Below, piece after piece: positions 32,783-60,292 of a DNA stretch of 64,000 nucleotides (positions are counted from its first letter, which is position 1; each line of letters begins with the position of its first letter). The DNA lies in contig JAJTWR010000044.1 of the NCBI GenBank assembly GCA_021613335.1, forward strand, positions 3,489,501-3,553,500, in the 5' to 3' direction. The translations under genes were made by a program, and so were the position numbers. The notes beneath the pieces were generated by a model. It was not told where the DNA came from. It did no database searches and saw only the letters and a program-made list of their open reading frames with translations. This stretch comes from Whitmania pigra. Its lineage: Eukaryota; Annelida; Clitellata; Hirudinida; Haemopidae.

Positions 32783-34450
32783 GCCCTGGGAAAATATTTT
32801 GATAAAGCTGTGAATCTTTACTAATTACAAAAATGATCAAATTCTAAAAATTATTTAATCCAAATTATTTACAACTACATCATCGGATTAATTCACAATT
32901 CCTTAAGCTACTATACGAATTCTAGTTAGAAGTGAAAACTAAATTCCAATTTAAAGATGGTGCTCTATTGTCTTGTCTTACAGCATTCAGCTCATTCATA
33001 GTTGAAGGTAACTCTAAAATCTTAAAAGTTTAATTATTTAAGTAAAATATCACAAAATCATATACCTTTATCGATTCACATAAAAGCAATTCTTTCAAGT
33101 TTGGTCGTCCCAATCGAAATGACTTTTAGAAAATCAAGAAGGCATTAAATAGTGGATGACCTAGGCTGCATTAATTCGGATTTCTGGTTCTAATCACTGA
33201 GTAAAAGATTAAAGTCTGATCTGGATTACTACCTGAATTTATTAGGATCCTGCATAATTTATCAACTGTAATGCTTATGAGGTTATGCCTTGATGTGCAT
33301 TATTCAACTTGCCTGGCTGATCTCTTGAAATGTTCGCTTTCAAATAAGAAATCCTAGCGAAGCGTTATAGTTACAGTGTGCACATAAAACGGCTTCTGCG
33401 TTTTTAATGTTGTCCTTAGCTAGCAATGTCAGGAAATATTCAATGATATTTCCAATTTGCTATGTACATATTTATATATTGGATATAATAATAATTAAAT
33501 TATATTATGTTCATATATCGTTTAATCTGCTCCTGTCAAATAGTAGACTTTATTGAATTATCTGCCAAGAACTTGTATGCACGTATCTTCAAACATAAAC
33601 AGTCAACCAAACTTATGAGCCTTTAAACGAATGCCATAATACAACCATACAATATTTCTAGCACAGTATAAATGGAATATTGATGTGTATGCATTATCTC
33701 ACAATAACGTTTTGTTGCATCTCTCCTTTATTTTCCGCTCATTGTCATCGCACTGTTTTCCACCAGCAAGGGTTCTATTTTTGGACGTTACATTCCGGTT
33801 AGCTTTTTTCTGTCTGCTTGGTTGATTGCCGATTTTGAACTGTATTTCTGTGCTTGACTAACTTGTTTTCTGATTAATAGATAAAATGTAACTCCGGAAA
33901 AATTATTAATCGAAACATTTTGTTGTTTGACGTAATTGTGAACTAAAATTTTTCTTTTCAAAATAATGAAATTATGCCGCAAAATAAACATACTCTAAAT
34001 TGGTGCATTGTTCGGCTGTCATTTTAAAGTACGCAATTACCAATTTGATGAGCGCTCGCTACGGAAGACTGATTGATCGAATTGATTTGAATTACAGCAA
34101 CGATAGCGAGAAATAATTGAGTTGTATGTGGTTAAATATTCGAATAAACATTTAAAAACTTAGGGAAAATTTCTGAAATAAAAATTTGAATTAGGTGATA
34201 GTGATGGATTAGTCGGTTTGTTTTGATAATTTTACTTTACATTTTACTTAACATGGTACGAAACAAGCTCTGTAACGAAACAAGTACAAAACTGTCAAGA
34301 CCAAACTGTCAAGCAGCGGGTGATGGTGATGAGTGAGACGGATATTTCTTTGGAACAATCGGCAAGAGCTTTACCACACCAATATGTCCCATATATCTCA
34401 CAAAGATGCTCAGCATTCAGCCAAATAGGCATAAACATTGAGACTCACAT
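32783..34450. other. Intergenic, no recognised feature
   Basis: AT-rich DNA upstream of the minus-strand membrane-protein gene; its promoter and any 5' untranslated exon should lie here. The CTTTCTTCC-poor, stop-rich frames show no family signature, including the 67-codon minus frame at 33991-33788. Confidence 0.45.
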
Positions 34451-34459
34451 CTAGTGCAA

Positions 34460-35585
34460 GCAGGAGCGCAACTAGGGGGGGGGGGCTGGGGGGGCTTGCG
34501 CCTAATAGGAGAGACCCTGCAATTTTTCCAAATCCGATGAGTTTTTTTTTGGTGGGGGGGGGGGGTAAGGGAATTTAACTGGTTTGAAACTTTGAGACAG
34601 AAGATAGTCAAACTCATTAATAAATTATTAAAGATACAAAATAAGACTGCAGACAGAAGATAGTCAAACTCATAATAATAATAATCTGTTCTATCTTTAA
34701 TTCTTTATTAATTATAATTGGTAGTTTTGATTTGAACAGTTTCAAAAATTATTCGACTGCGTCGGGCTTTCGTCCCTTTTCTAAACTTGAGCCCCCCAGC
34801 ATTTTTCGTTTTGACAACCCTGCCTTGGCTGCTCTTGATGCTTTGCAGAATGGCACAATGACTCCCGAGGTTTCGGAGTTCTGCAGCCTTCATGGAAAAG
34901 ACGCTGAAACTGTGAAGACAGCTCCAATTCACATCGACAAGTTTACGTGCTGATCAGTCTGATCCCAATGCATGTATCGAACTGCAAGATCTTTTCTGTG
35001 CCACAAGCATTCAGCCCGAGTTGCATTATACGCTCGATGTTGCTATTACTCAGCCATTTACGTCATCAGATGCAGAAAGGGCATTTTCTAAACTTCGCCT
35101 TATTAAAAGTCATCTCAGGACGACTATGTCTGCCTGTCGTTTGCAAAGTTTTTTGAGAATATCTGCGAACAAAACAACTACTGCATTTCTTCCATGAAAT
35201 GAAATGGTGAACAGATTTTCACAGACTGATCGAAAAATTATTTTGTAACTGCAAACACATCAAAATGTAATTTAGACTACAACATTTTAAAACTGTTTTA
35301 GACTGTTTAGGATCTTAACTTTGTACATAATGTAGAAAAAGTGAAATGTTTAGGATATCAATCATATCATAATACAATTTTAAACATATCATAAATTTTT
35401 TTTTGTACATTGGCTTTAACTGGTTTGAAACTCATAATAATAATAATCTGTTCTATCTTTAATTCTTTATTAATTATAATTGGTAGTTTTGATTTGAACA
35501 GTTTCAAAAATTATTCGACTGCGTCGGGCTTTCGTCCCTTTTCTAAACTTGAGCCCCCCAGCATTTTTCGCTGGTTGCGCCACTG
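34460..35585 (+). mobile_element. hAT element, TSD agtgcaag
   Basis: Terminal repeats CAGGAGCGCAACTAG (left) and CAGTGGCGCAACCAG (right, inverted). Exact TSD agtgcaag at 34452-34459 and 35586-35593. The ~140-bp right sub-terminal block (ATAATCTGTTCTATC to GAGCCCCCCAGCATTTTTCG) occurs twice inside, at 34675-34810 and 35440-35572, flanking the transposase remnant. Confidence 0.92.
34790..35200 (+). pseudogene. hAT transposase C-terminal fragment
   Basis: Two frames: ALAALDALQNGTMTPEV ending in a stop at 34953, then from 34982 LQDLFCATSIQPELHYTLDV followed by SSDAERAFSKLRLIKSHLRT and MSACRLQSFLRIS. The last block is the dimerisation (hATC) region of hAT transposases with its conserved AERxFSxLRLIKxxLR pattern. 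Confidence 0.85.
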
Positions 35586-35593
35586 AGTGCAAG

Positions 35594-35882
35594 TCATCGG
35601 TTATTCTCAGGAATTCTGGCCTCATACTTAAACTGGAGCTAGTCAAGGATGTTCAACCTTAGGGTTGTGACTTTTTAAAAAATAAATAATTGATGAATAT
35701 TTGCAAAAAGTGATAAAATGGGATTTAATTCTGACACGCAAGTGTCGTATCCCATCCGTCTGTTCATTTCCGTCGACATGACCAGCTCCTCCGAATTTTC
35801 GAAAATTCAAATTAATTAATTTAAAAAAAAATAATAAATTAATTTTTTACAATTGAATTAATTTTATTGAGGCTTCCAAATG
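35594..35882. other. Spacer between two hAT elements
   Basis: AT-rich spacer without recognised features. Confidence 0.4.
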
Positions 35883-35890
35883 TTTGATGT

Positions 35891-37255
35891 CAGTGATGGG
35901 TAGTATTTCAAATCAAGTGATTTAAAATCACGAAATAAAATCACCTTTGTGATTTTTTGATTTGATTCAAAATCATCGTGTGTTGTGCGATTTTTATTTT
36001 TATTTTAAATCATATTTTTGATGATTGATGATTTTTTTTAATATGTAAAAATCACGAAATCATATAAAATTTAAATTTCAAAATTTATTTTTTTAAATAT
36101 ATAATATCTTTCTTTATGACATTATCAGTCGATAATCGATGCAACTTCCTTTTATTAACTTGTATTGTTGTTGTTAGTGCTATTCCGACCTCATGGTTAA
36201 CTAAAGTTGTAAAATTGCTGATAATGATAAAACCGCCTGTGAATTGCCGCCGCTGCTTGAATTTTAATTTTTTAAAATTACAAGTGAGGAAGCTGACAAA
36301 GTTGTAGCTAAATGTATTGATTGTGTTAATAAGTCGATATCAGGATCGAGACGTGCAACGATTTCCTACGCCATCTAATGCTTTTTACATTCTTAGCTAC
36401 ATGAAAAATAAATTTTTTTAAATATAAGAATGTATGACACATGATGTATGTTGGAACTGAATATATGACAAACAATTCTTATGGAACTAGTATTAGAAGT
36501 GTTTTTACGTAGAACGAATTCTGCACCAGCTGACCAGGATCAACATTTAGAAATAGTCCTTGACAATGAATATTACGGATATTATGAGGATCATCAGTCT
36601 GACTTGCAAAAAGTCACTGTTAACAAGGCAACCAGTTTCCGCACCAATACGATGAATTATTTGTCTGATGCGGAATGTCATCTCTCTAGTCTTGAATCAA
36701 GCCTAGTCAAAAAAATCTTTGTTGTAACTTCATTTATTTATATAGCGCCATATGCATAGCGTCAGAGGCGCTTGTAACCATTTATATAGCGGTCCTTCCC
36801 AAGGGAACTGGTGTCAGTGCAGGCTGGGTTTCGAACACCACACATTACGACTGTTGCCATTACCGCCGTATGCAATTCGGCTAACCTGAACGCCCCTAGT
36901 CACTTTGTGCGCTATAATACAAAGCTGCCACCATTAGCTCCCATGGAGAGGTTATTTAGTTCGGCAGGACTGATTGAAACATCAAGAAAGAACAGACTAC
37001 ATGATTCGATGTTTCAAAAACAAAAGTTTTTGAAATTTAATAAAAGCTTTTGAAAATTAACAGTGTTGAAAAAGTTCGTGCACTTTTTGGTCAAAGTGAT
37101 TTGATTTTGATGATTTTAACGTCAAATCACATGCGTGAACCTGATTTTAACGTGAAATCACATGCGTGAACCTGATTTCGATTTCCAATCACTTTTTGTC
37201 TGGTGATCTTGATTTTGATTTCCAATCACTCTGAACGTGATTTTACCCATCACTG
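35891..37255 (+). mobile_element. hAT element, TSD tttgatgt
   Basis: Ends CAGTGATGGGTAGTATT and, inverted, CAGTGATGGGTAAAATC. Exact TSD tttgatgt at 35883-35890 and 37256-37263. Sub-terminal regions are dense in TGATTT/AAATCA motifs on both sides. 36481-36720 may be the middle of the transposase. 36900-37050 encodes its C-terminal dimerisation region (LPPLAPMERLFSSAGLIETS, RKNRLHDSMFQKQKFLKFN). A SINE separates the two. Confidence 0.92.
36722..36900 (-). mobile_element. tRNA-derived SINE inside hAT
   Basis: Read on the minus strand: head GGTTAGCCGAATTGCATACG (A-box-like), GGCAACAGTCGTAATGTGTG, B-box region GTGTTCGAAACCCAGCC, then the non-tRNA body ending GGCGCTATATAAATAAATGA. This is the most complete copy in the window. 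Confidence 0.78.
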
Positions 37256-37589
37256 TTTGATGTGTTTTAGACCAATAATAGAAGTATGAAAAAAATTAAT
37301 TTAAACAAATAATTTTGACCATTTTTGCGATAAGTGACACAAAAATTTGCGATACTCTGGATTTTCGCTATAACACGAAAATTATTTATCCGATCGAAGT
37401 GCTAACGTTAATACAACGACCAGCCTCAGTAGAAATGAGATACAAACACCGAGCGGAAAAAAACAGTTCACAGAGTAGTCAGTAATTGATAAAAATTTTG
37501 AAAAATCAATATAAAGTACTAATGATTTGAATCGGGAGAAAGTGTCAGCAGACACCACTTCGTCTGATCAGGAGTTCCAGACATCAACA

Positions 37590-39130
37590 ACTCTGTTCAA
37601 AAAAACTTGTTTAGCAGTATTAACCGAACACTTCTCTGCCCATAACTTAAATCGATGTCCCCTGGCTCGATTATATTCAGAAAAACAAATTTTAAAAGAT
37701 CACTTTTCACGAGACCATTTAGTAATTTAAACAAAATGCATAAATTAGTAATTAAATGTCTATGTTCGAGAGATTTGAGCCCTAGAATCTTAAGTCTGGC
37801 TGAGTATGGTTGCTGTCGAAGGCTAGGAATTGCTTTTGTGAATCTTCTTTGGACTGACTCTAGTCCTTTAACAAGATATTTGAGGCGGGGATTCCAAAAT
37901 AGGGAACAATATTCCAACAGGGGTTAACTCATATAATGAACGCTTTGGCAAGGATGGTTCTGTCTCCAAAAGTAAAGGCAAGATGTAGCCAGGGACGCCC
38001 CTTGAGGGGGGGGGGCAAGCTTCCCCCCCTTGCCCCCCCCACTTGGAACAGACTGAAATAAGTTGGGAAAATTAGGATTAAAAATTTAAATGCATATTAT
38101 AATAATTCCTACAAGGTTTAGGATTTAAAGTTACAACAAATATTTAAAATGAAATAACCATCCGCCCATCTCTCTTGGTATTAAAGAAATTTCTGACAAT
38201 CAGTTCCACACTGTGACGGCGGATCCAACACCAGGTAGTTCGAGGAAAAACATATTGACTATTATAATCCGTTTCGTCAATCAGAAAGGAATTGCAAATG
38301 AAAGACTCTTGCAAATAATCAAAATAACTGACAAGACTGGCGCTGGAATAGGAAAGAGTGTAGTCAGTTGCTTGCAACGCAATGCCGTTGATACTGACAA
38401 TCTTTCTTTTCAATCGTATGATTTTGCTGCTTCAATGTCGGGAGAGTTTAAAGGAGCTCAACAGAAAGTATCTGAGTTGGTTGGCCATTTTACAAGCGGA
38501 TACAAGCACTAGTGAAGATTTTCTTACTACTAGTGAAGAAGTTGTATTTTTGTGTAAAAGATAGATTTTGTTTAATAGTTGGGAGACATTGCACACATAT
38601 TTTAATGTACAATGACACTTGTCAGTTAAATTTTATCAAAGGATTGAGTTGGTCATAATAGTTGTTGTTAGCGAACAATAAATATTGACAAAATATCAAG
38701 AAAACATTTTTTGGAGTTGGGAAAAACTGTCCTTTATGCCCCCCACTATTTTGCCTTCGGTACGTCCCTGGATGTAGCAGGCGGACTCTTGTAGAAGCTT
38801 TTTGTATAATAGTTTGAATATGAGGGGTAAATGTGGGTTTGTAGTCAATATAAACACCAAGATCTCTTGTAACGGGGGCATGATCAAGGTTTCGATCATT
38901 AATGAAATATTGATGGGTTGGATGTTTTGTGTCAAAACAACTGTAAACGTGACATATGCAACACTTTTCCGAAGCTAACCTTAAATGCCATGTAGCACTC
39001 CAATCTTTGAGCGACAAGGCTCATCTTGACATTAGGTGTTGAGCTGATGGCATAGGTCAAGTCGTTGATGAAAATGAGAAAAAGTGTTGGTCTGAGGACA
39101 CTCCCTTGAGGCACTCCACTTGTAACATGT
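37590..39130 (-). mobile_element. Jockey/CR1-type LINE, RT fragment split by hAT
   Basis: Minus strand: MPQGSVLRPTLFLIFINDL (the RT block that follows the palm), WHLRLASEKCCICHV, RDLGVYIDYKPTFTPHIQTI, then QKASTRVRLL up to the hAT at 38770. Beyond the hAT: TILAKAFI, LEYCSLFWNPRLKYLVKGLE and VQRRFTKAIPSL, then ARLKILGLKSLEHRHLITNL. This is the usual order of a CR1/Jockey RT and thumb. The YxDD motif is missing, replaced by a deletion after DLTYAISS. Confidence 0.85.
37990..38770 (+). mobile_element. hAT element, TSD gatgtagc
   Basis: Ends CAGGGACGCCCCTTG and, inverted, CAGGGACGTACCGAAGG. Exact TSD gatgtagc at 37982-37989 and 38771-38778, inside the LINE RT. 38213-38512 encodes a DUF4371-type hAT transposase fragment (GIANERLLQIIKITDKTGAG, SYDFAASMSGEFKGAQQKV). 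Confidence 0.92.
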
Positions 39131-39436
39131 GTATTCGGATGAAACTTAGCATATATTTAGACAAATCCACCAAAAAGCTACCATATCTCTACCATATTTC
39201 AATAAGCAAAAGCATTTAAAAACTCATTTATTTAAAAGTATTTAAAAGGTTCATCTTGACATTAGGTATTGAGCTGATGACATAGGTCAAGTCGTTGATG
39301 AAAATGAGAAAGAGTGTTGGTCTGAGGACACTCCCTTGAGGCACTCCCCTTGTAACATGTGTATTCGGATGAAACTTAGCATATTAAATATATTTAGACA
39401 AATCTACCAAAAATCTACCATATCTCTACCATATTT
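39018..39436. repeat. Tandem duplication of a LINE RT segment
   Basis: 39018-39200 and 39248-39436 are near-identical (about 230 bp apart): CATCTTGACATTAGGT through GAGGCACTCC and AACATGTGTATTCGGATGAA. Both include the PQGSVL-coding RT block, so the LINE was duplicated locally after it inserted. Confidence 0.85.
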
Positions 39437-39523
39437 ACAAAATTAGTTATGGTGTATTCTGTATGGCTAATTCTCGAAAAAATGATCTTTTCCTAAATGT
39501 CTTTAGTTTTATATAGGTTAGAG

Positions 39524-39939
39524 CAGTGGTTGAATATTACGTAATAAAATTACAAAAATTAATTATATAATTTCCTGCACGATTGGAGCCTGGTGAAGTT
39601 ATGGGGCGAAGTTCAGTGTCCCACAATGAAAAGGAAAAAAGATAATAATGAAATTACTTCACTGTAATCACTTAATTAGATTAATTAAAAATTGTTTTAA
39701 ATTAAAAATTTAATTTAATTAAAAAGTATATCATTTTTTTTTGGTAAGTTGATCGTTATTCTTAAAATGTTTCAAAATCAGACTCAATAATTTTACCGAA
39801 CACGCTAAGAAAGAGATGGCAGCGGTTGTTCTCAAGCCCTACAAACTATTTTAATTTTTTTAATAAAATGGAAATAATTTATTGTTCCTTGGGCGGCCCG
39901 GTACCATTTGATTCACGGACCGGGGGTTGAGAACCACTG
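39524..39939. mobile_element. Charlie-like hAT MITE, TSD ggttagag
   Basis: Left CAGTGGTTGAATATTAC, right (inverted) CAGTGGTTCTCAACCCCCGG. Exact TSD ggttagag at 39516-39523 and 39940-39947. 416 bp, non-coding. Confidence 0.9.
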
Positions 39940-40458
39940 GGTTAGAGTGCTATTCTATAAAAATATACATGCTGTAAAAGAATATTAGTACTATGAAATC
40001 ATAATAAATTAAAAAATACTGCTTCTCTTTAAAGATAAATGACCTTAAATATTGTGACATTTGTTGAATTTAGAAGGTTATTAACCAAAAACTACCAATG
40101 ATAGGCAAAAGTTAATTTAAAAGTCACTATTGGCATATTCGTGAGAAACTAAGTAGATTGATAACCGTTCATCTGATTGATTGCAATTGAATGCAGTTAA
40201 ATAAAATTAATTAATAGCTATTTTAAATTATAATCATATGGCTGGACTTAAATCAAAGAAAATTTTGTTTTTCAACCTAGTTAACTTACATCATAACTTA
40301 ATCATACCGACAAGATCATCGATGGTTATTCCCATAACCGTTTTAGGTTCTTGTCTCACCCTCCAACGTGCATTTCAAAACATCTAGGTAATGTGCAAAT
40401 AAACTCAAGACAAGTTAAAAACTATTCACAATGTCAGCTATAATAATTGTGGTCTAGA

Positions 40459-41215
40459 GGTGACCCGTCAAAACAGCCCAGGACAAAATAGCCCCATCAC
40501 TATAGCCCGATGACAAAATAGCCAAGGACGAAAAAATCCCGTCAAAACAGCTCCGTCGTTATAGCCCGGTGACAAAATAGCTCAGGACAAAACAGCCTCG
40601 GTCAATGTATTTAAAAAAAAATTTGTGAATTAAATACATTAACCGATAACTGGTTCCAAATTTAATTCGAAGTTAGTAGTTTGAATGCTTTTATGACCGT
40701 TTTGGGTTTAATTGGTAGCAGCAGGGAATTTTATTTAAGGTAATAGCAGGGAATTTCATTAAGTGGAAAATTTGTCGTATAAAATATTATTAGGTTTCCG
40801 GCTACTTCCTCACTTTACATTGACTTTTCAAGTTGGTATTTAATATAAATTATCGATTGAGAATCAACGTGTGCAATCTGCACAAAGAGAATTTACCAGA
40901 CACTCTTTAAGTCACGAAGGTTCCTTTGATCGTTTAATTTCTTTTGATCCTTCCCCCGAGTTCCCGTTGCAACGTGTACAGTGAAGGGTTGAATTGGAAT
41001 TTAATCTATGTTATCGATTGACGTACAACATATTCGAGCCACACAAAGTGGATCACTTTATCGGACTCACCTTATCATCACGTCATGTGGACAAATCCAC
41101 AAAGAACCAATTTTACCGCTACTTTGACGCTATTTTGTCACCGGGCTATATTGACGGGGCTGTTTTGTCGGAGCTATTTTGTCGGGGCTATTTTGTCTTG
41201 ACAATGGGAGCGGGG
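40459..41215. mobile_element. Inverted-repeat element with tandem-unit arms, copy 1
   Basis: The left arm (40459-40606) is a run of about nine units of 14-16 bp related to GACAAAATAGCCCGG / GTCAAAACAGCCC. The right arm (41120-41200) is a run of about six units in inverse orientation (GGGCTATTTTGTC). The interior is shared at high identity with 62180-62560 (for example GACTTTTCAAGTTGGTATTT and GTGTGCAATCTGCACAAA). The outer right end is unclear and no TSD was found for this copy. Confidence 0.8.
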
Positions 41216-41770
41216 TAGTTTCAAATCGTTCAAAACGTTAAATAAAAATGGTTCCCGAATTTTAATAAACTTTTAAATAGTAATCCCTGGCTCTCTAAGT
41301 TGTGTTCTATATTTTATAATAGTTACTGTATTTTGAACTAGCTCGGTTGATTTATAATCGCCTTTTTCGTACTCCAGTACTTAGTCCAAATCATCTCAGT
41401 TATGCAAAGGACTATAATCAAATAAATAAACTCCAGTACTCATAAGTCTATTTTTGCCCAAGTTGTTTTGATTTTATCGGAAGTTATTTCGACCCCGTCC
41501 CTGCGGATTAAAAATACATCTTATACAAAAAAAAAGATAGATATTTTTCAGGAGAATTCAAATGTGTAACTGTCTTTGCTAAAACACACACGGATCTACC
41601 ATAAAAAGATCTTCAAAGTCTTGAAGCATTAATTAAAAATAGTTCCCGATTTTTTAATTTTTTTTTTTGAATACTCGTCCCTGTCTCTTTAATTTTTCTT
41701 CTATTTTTTAAAACAATCCGGACATTTTTATCTCTATCGGTTGATTTTTAATCGCTTCGACAAAAAAGAC
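41216..41770. other. Intergenic with a retroposon tail
   Basis: 41385-41430 carries the tail motif CCAAATCATCTCAGTTATGC with TATAATCAAATAAATAAA. The 41268-41345 and 41640-41745 stretches are diverged copies of each other (GTCCCTG/TCCCTGGCTCTCTAA, GTTGATTTATAATCGC). Nothing else recognised. Confidence 0.5.
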
Positions 41771-42480
41771 CTAAAAGGGGGCTAGAACCCGGGCAGTTAT
41801 CACCTTCGTCTCCAAGATCATTCTCTGAGCATTTAAAATGAAGTTGGGGTAAAGGGGTTTGGTCATTCCAGTGGCAGTGGTGGGTTGGTCATGTTCGAGA
41901 GCAATCCTGTCTATGGCATTCAGCATAATATTTAAAAAAAAAATTCTCCAGCAGTTGTCAACAGAAGTCATTCCAGCTGATTTCACAAAAGTAATTATTG
42001 AGATTTTGGGATGAGAACAGTATTTCCTGTTCATATCAGTAAGATTAAATACACCCATAATGCATACTAGCTTTGTATTATTGACCAAGTGGATGAGACA
42101 TTGGATGCTTTTAAGAATGTAATCTACAGATTCAGAATCAAATTTCCTTGGTCTGTAGTAGATTATGGCCCTGCAGGTTAAACTGGCAGTGTAAATATCA
42201 ACACAAACCAATTAAATATGGCTATACTCAGGTAGGATAGAGATTTTTCTGACTCTAAGTTTCTTCTTAACAATCAAAGCCATCACCACGAGAACCTCTA
42301 TCACAACGAAAAATTGGATATTCTTTAGGGAGAAATAATCCATTTGGTTCATGATTCAACCAAACCAAAAATCTTTAAATCATGTCTCCAAAAATAAAGC
42401 AAATTCTTCACGTTTATTTACAATGCTTCTGATGTTTTTAAATGCCCAGAACGTCGGTTCATTTCTAAAAGGGCTGCATG
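41771..42480 (-). mobile_element. LINE endonuclease-domain fragment
   Basis: Minus-strand frame 42211-41771 reads like the apurinic-type endonuclease of CR1/Jockey LINEs: CRAIIYYRPRKFDSESVDYI (the usual VYRPP block), VCIMGVFNLTDMN (normally GDFN with a catalytic D, here V), and ALEHDQPTTATG. Upstream 42340-42230 keeps degraded N-terminal pieces (YPIFRCDRGSRGDG). It may belong to the LINE at 37590-39130. Confidence 0.7.
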
Positions 42481-42880
42481 TTGGGCTGAGCTAGTACTGA
42501 AGACAGCTTATATTGAAATTATGGTATGCATATTTGAACATGTCGTGAATATACTTGTTATGTTTTAAATTTTCCAATTTGCTACTTTGTTACTTGTTAT
42601 GCATTACCTGTTTAGCTAATTACAATTATACATAGCAAAGAGGATCTGATGATCAAAAGATATAAGCCAATTCTTCCTTAATTCTGTTAATTTTTTATTG
42701 GAAAAAAGTGTGACGAAAGTTCCCCCCAAATAAACTTTCCCATTAATTGGACCAAATAAGATAGAAAAATCAACAAAAACATCGTTAGATTTACGTGATT
42801 AATTATTAATTTCCGATGATGTAAGAAAACAGCCTGAATTGTATTGACGACAAAGGTCAAGTGCCCAGAAAATGTTTATG

Positions 42881-42891
42881 CATATATAAGC
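42881..42891 (+). promoter_or_regulatory. TATA-like box of OPLAH
   Basis: CATATATAAGC lies 88 bases before the OPLAH start codon, with a possible initiator about 30 bases downstream (near 42915). It is the only such motif close to the start. Inference from position only. Confidence 0.4.
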
Positions 42892-42978
42892 TCGATGAAC
42901 TTCGAGCATTGGTGTTTTTTGCGCCGATCGCATTAATTTATTTTTTGCTCAATAACTTTTATTCCCAGTTATTTGACT

Positions 42979-59305
<16,327 letters not shown>

Positions 59306-60292
59306 GTTTATTTATTTATAATTTTCAAATAATTTGGATTAAATATCACTGCAGATTTGTTTCTGGCTTCTGTGTTACAATTCAAAATGCTTATCTTCAA
59401 AAATTGTGCAAAAATGGCTATATTAATCACAAATATTTATTTTATGACCACAGCCTGCAAAAATCTAATATTTACCGACAACACTGGAGAATTTTTATCT
59501 TTTCTTGCACCTAGAGGAAGAAACTATACACTTGCAATGCAAAACCACGAAAGTGATTATTACCCCTGTTCTAGCCCGTAAAAATGGGGGTCTATAAAAA
59601 TGCGATTAAAAACACCTTCATGTCAAAACCATTCGAAAAGTTTCAAAAATTAGCAGATTTTGTAGAATGTAACTGCCACAACACAGAACTGAGAAACTTC
59701 AACCACAGATAGTTTGTATTACATTGATCATTCAAAAAGAATAAATCTGAGAATGCTAAACCTACTAGGGCTTTAGTTAAATATCATATGTATCTAGATA
59801 ATGGTGTAATTGCACTTTAGCTACATCTTCATTTCAAGTTCCATTTGAGCTCTGGTGTTGCTGGCTTTAAACACGAAATTTAATCTGGTTCGGTTCCTGA
59901 AAGAGATTAAACATCTTGCATCTGCCTGTTCTGTTTGGAAATATTGGTTCTACTATTTCACATAATCTGGTACCAGATTTGCAAGACGAACTCGTTTTTT
60001 TTTACATTAATGCTTGCAACTTGGTCAACTTGGACCAAAAGATGCATTGATGAATTACATTGATGACATAAGCATCAAAGAATATTAATAGAGTGCTAAA
60101 AATGCTTAATTAGCATTTCATTTTAGTTTGTTGATGCAAATTTGACCAAAAAATTCATTTTTACGAAAAATTTAAATATTGAAATTTTGACATTTTGAGC
60201 GACCATTAAATATTAAGATATTTAAATGAAAATTCACATAGTTACTATATATCACAAAAAACACTTCAGAGGGTGGACGATTTAAAATTAAG
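59306..60292. other. OPLAH intron 11, unassigned
   Basis: No exon or element recognised. The frame at 59357-59581 shows no OPLAH similarity. Confidence 0.4.
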
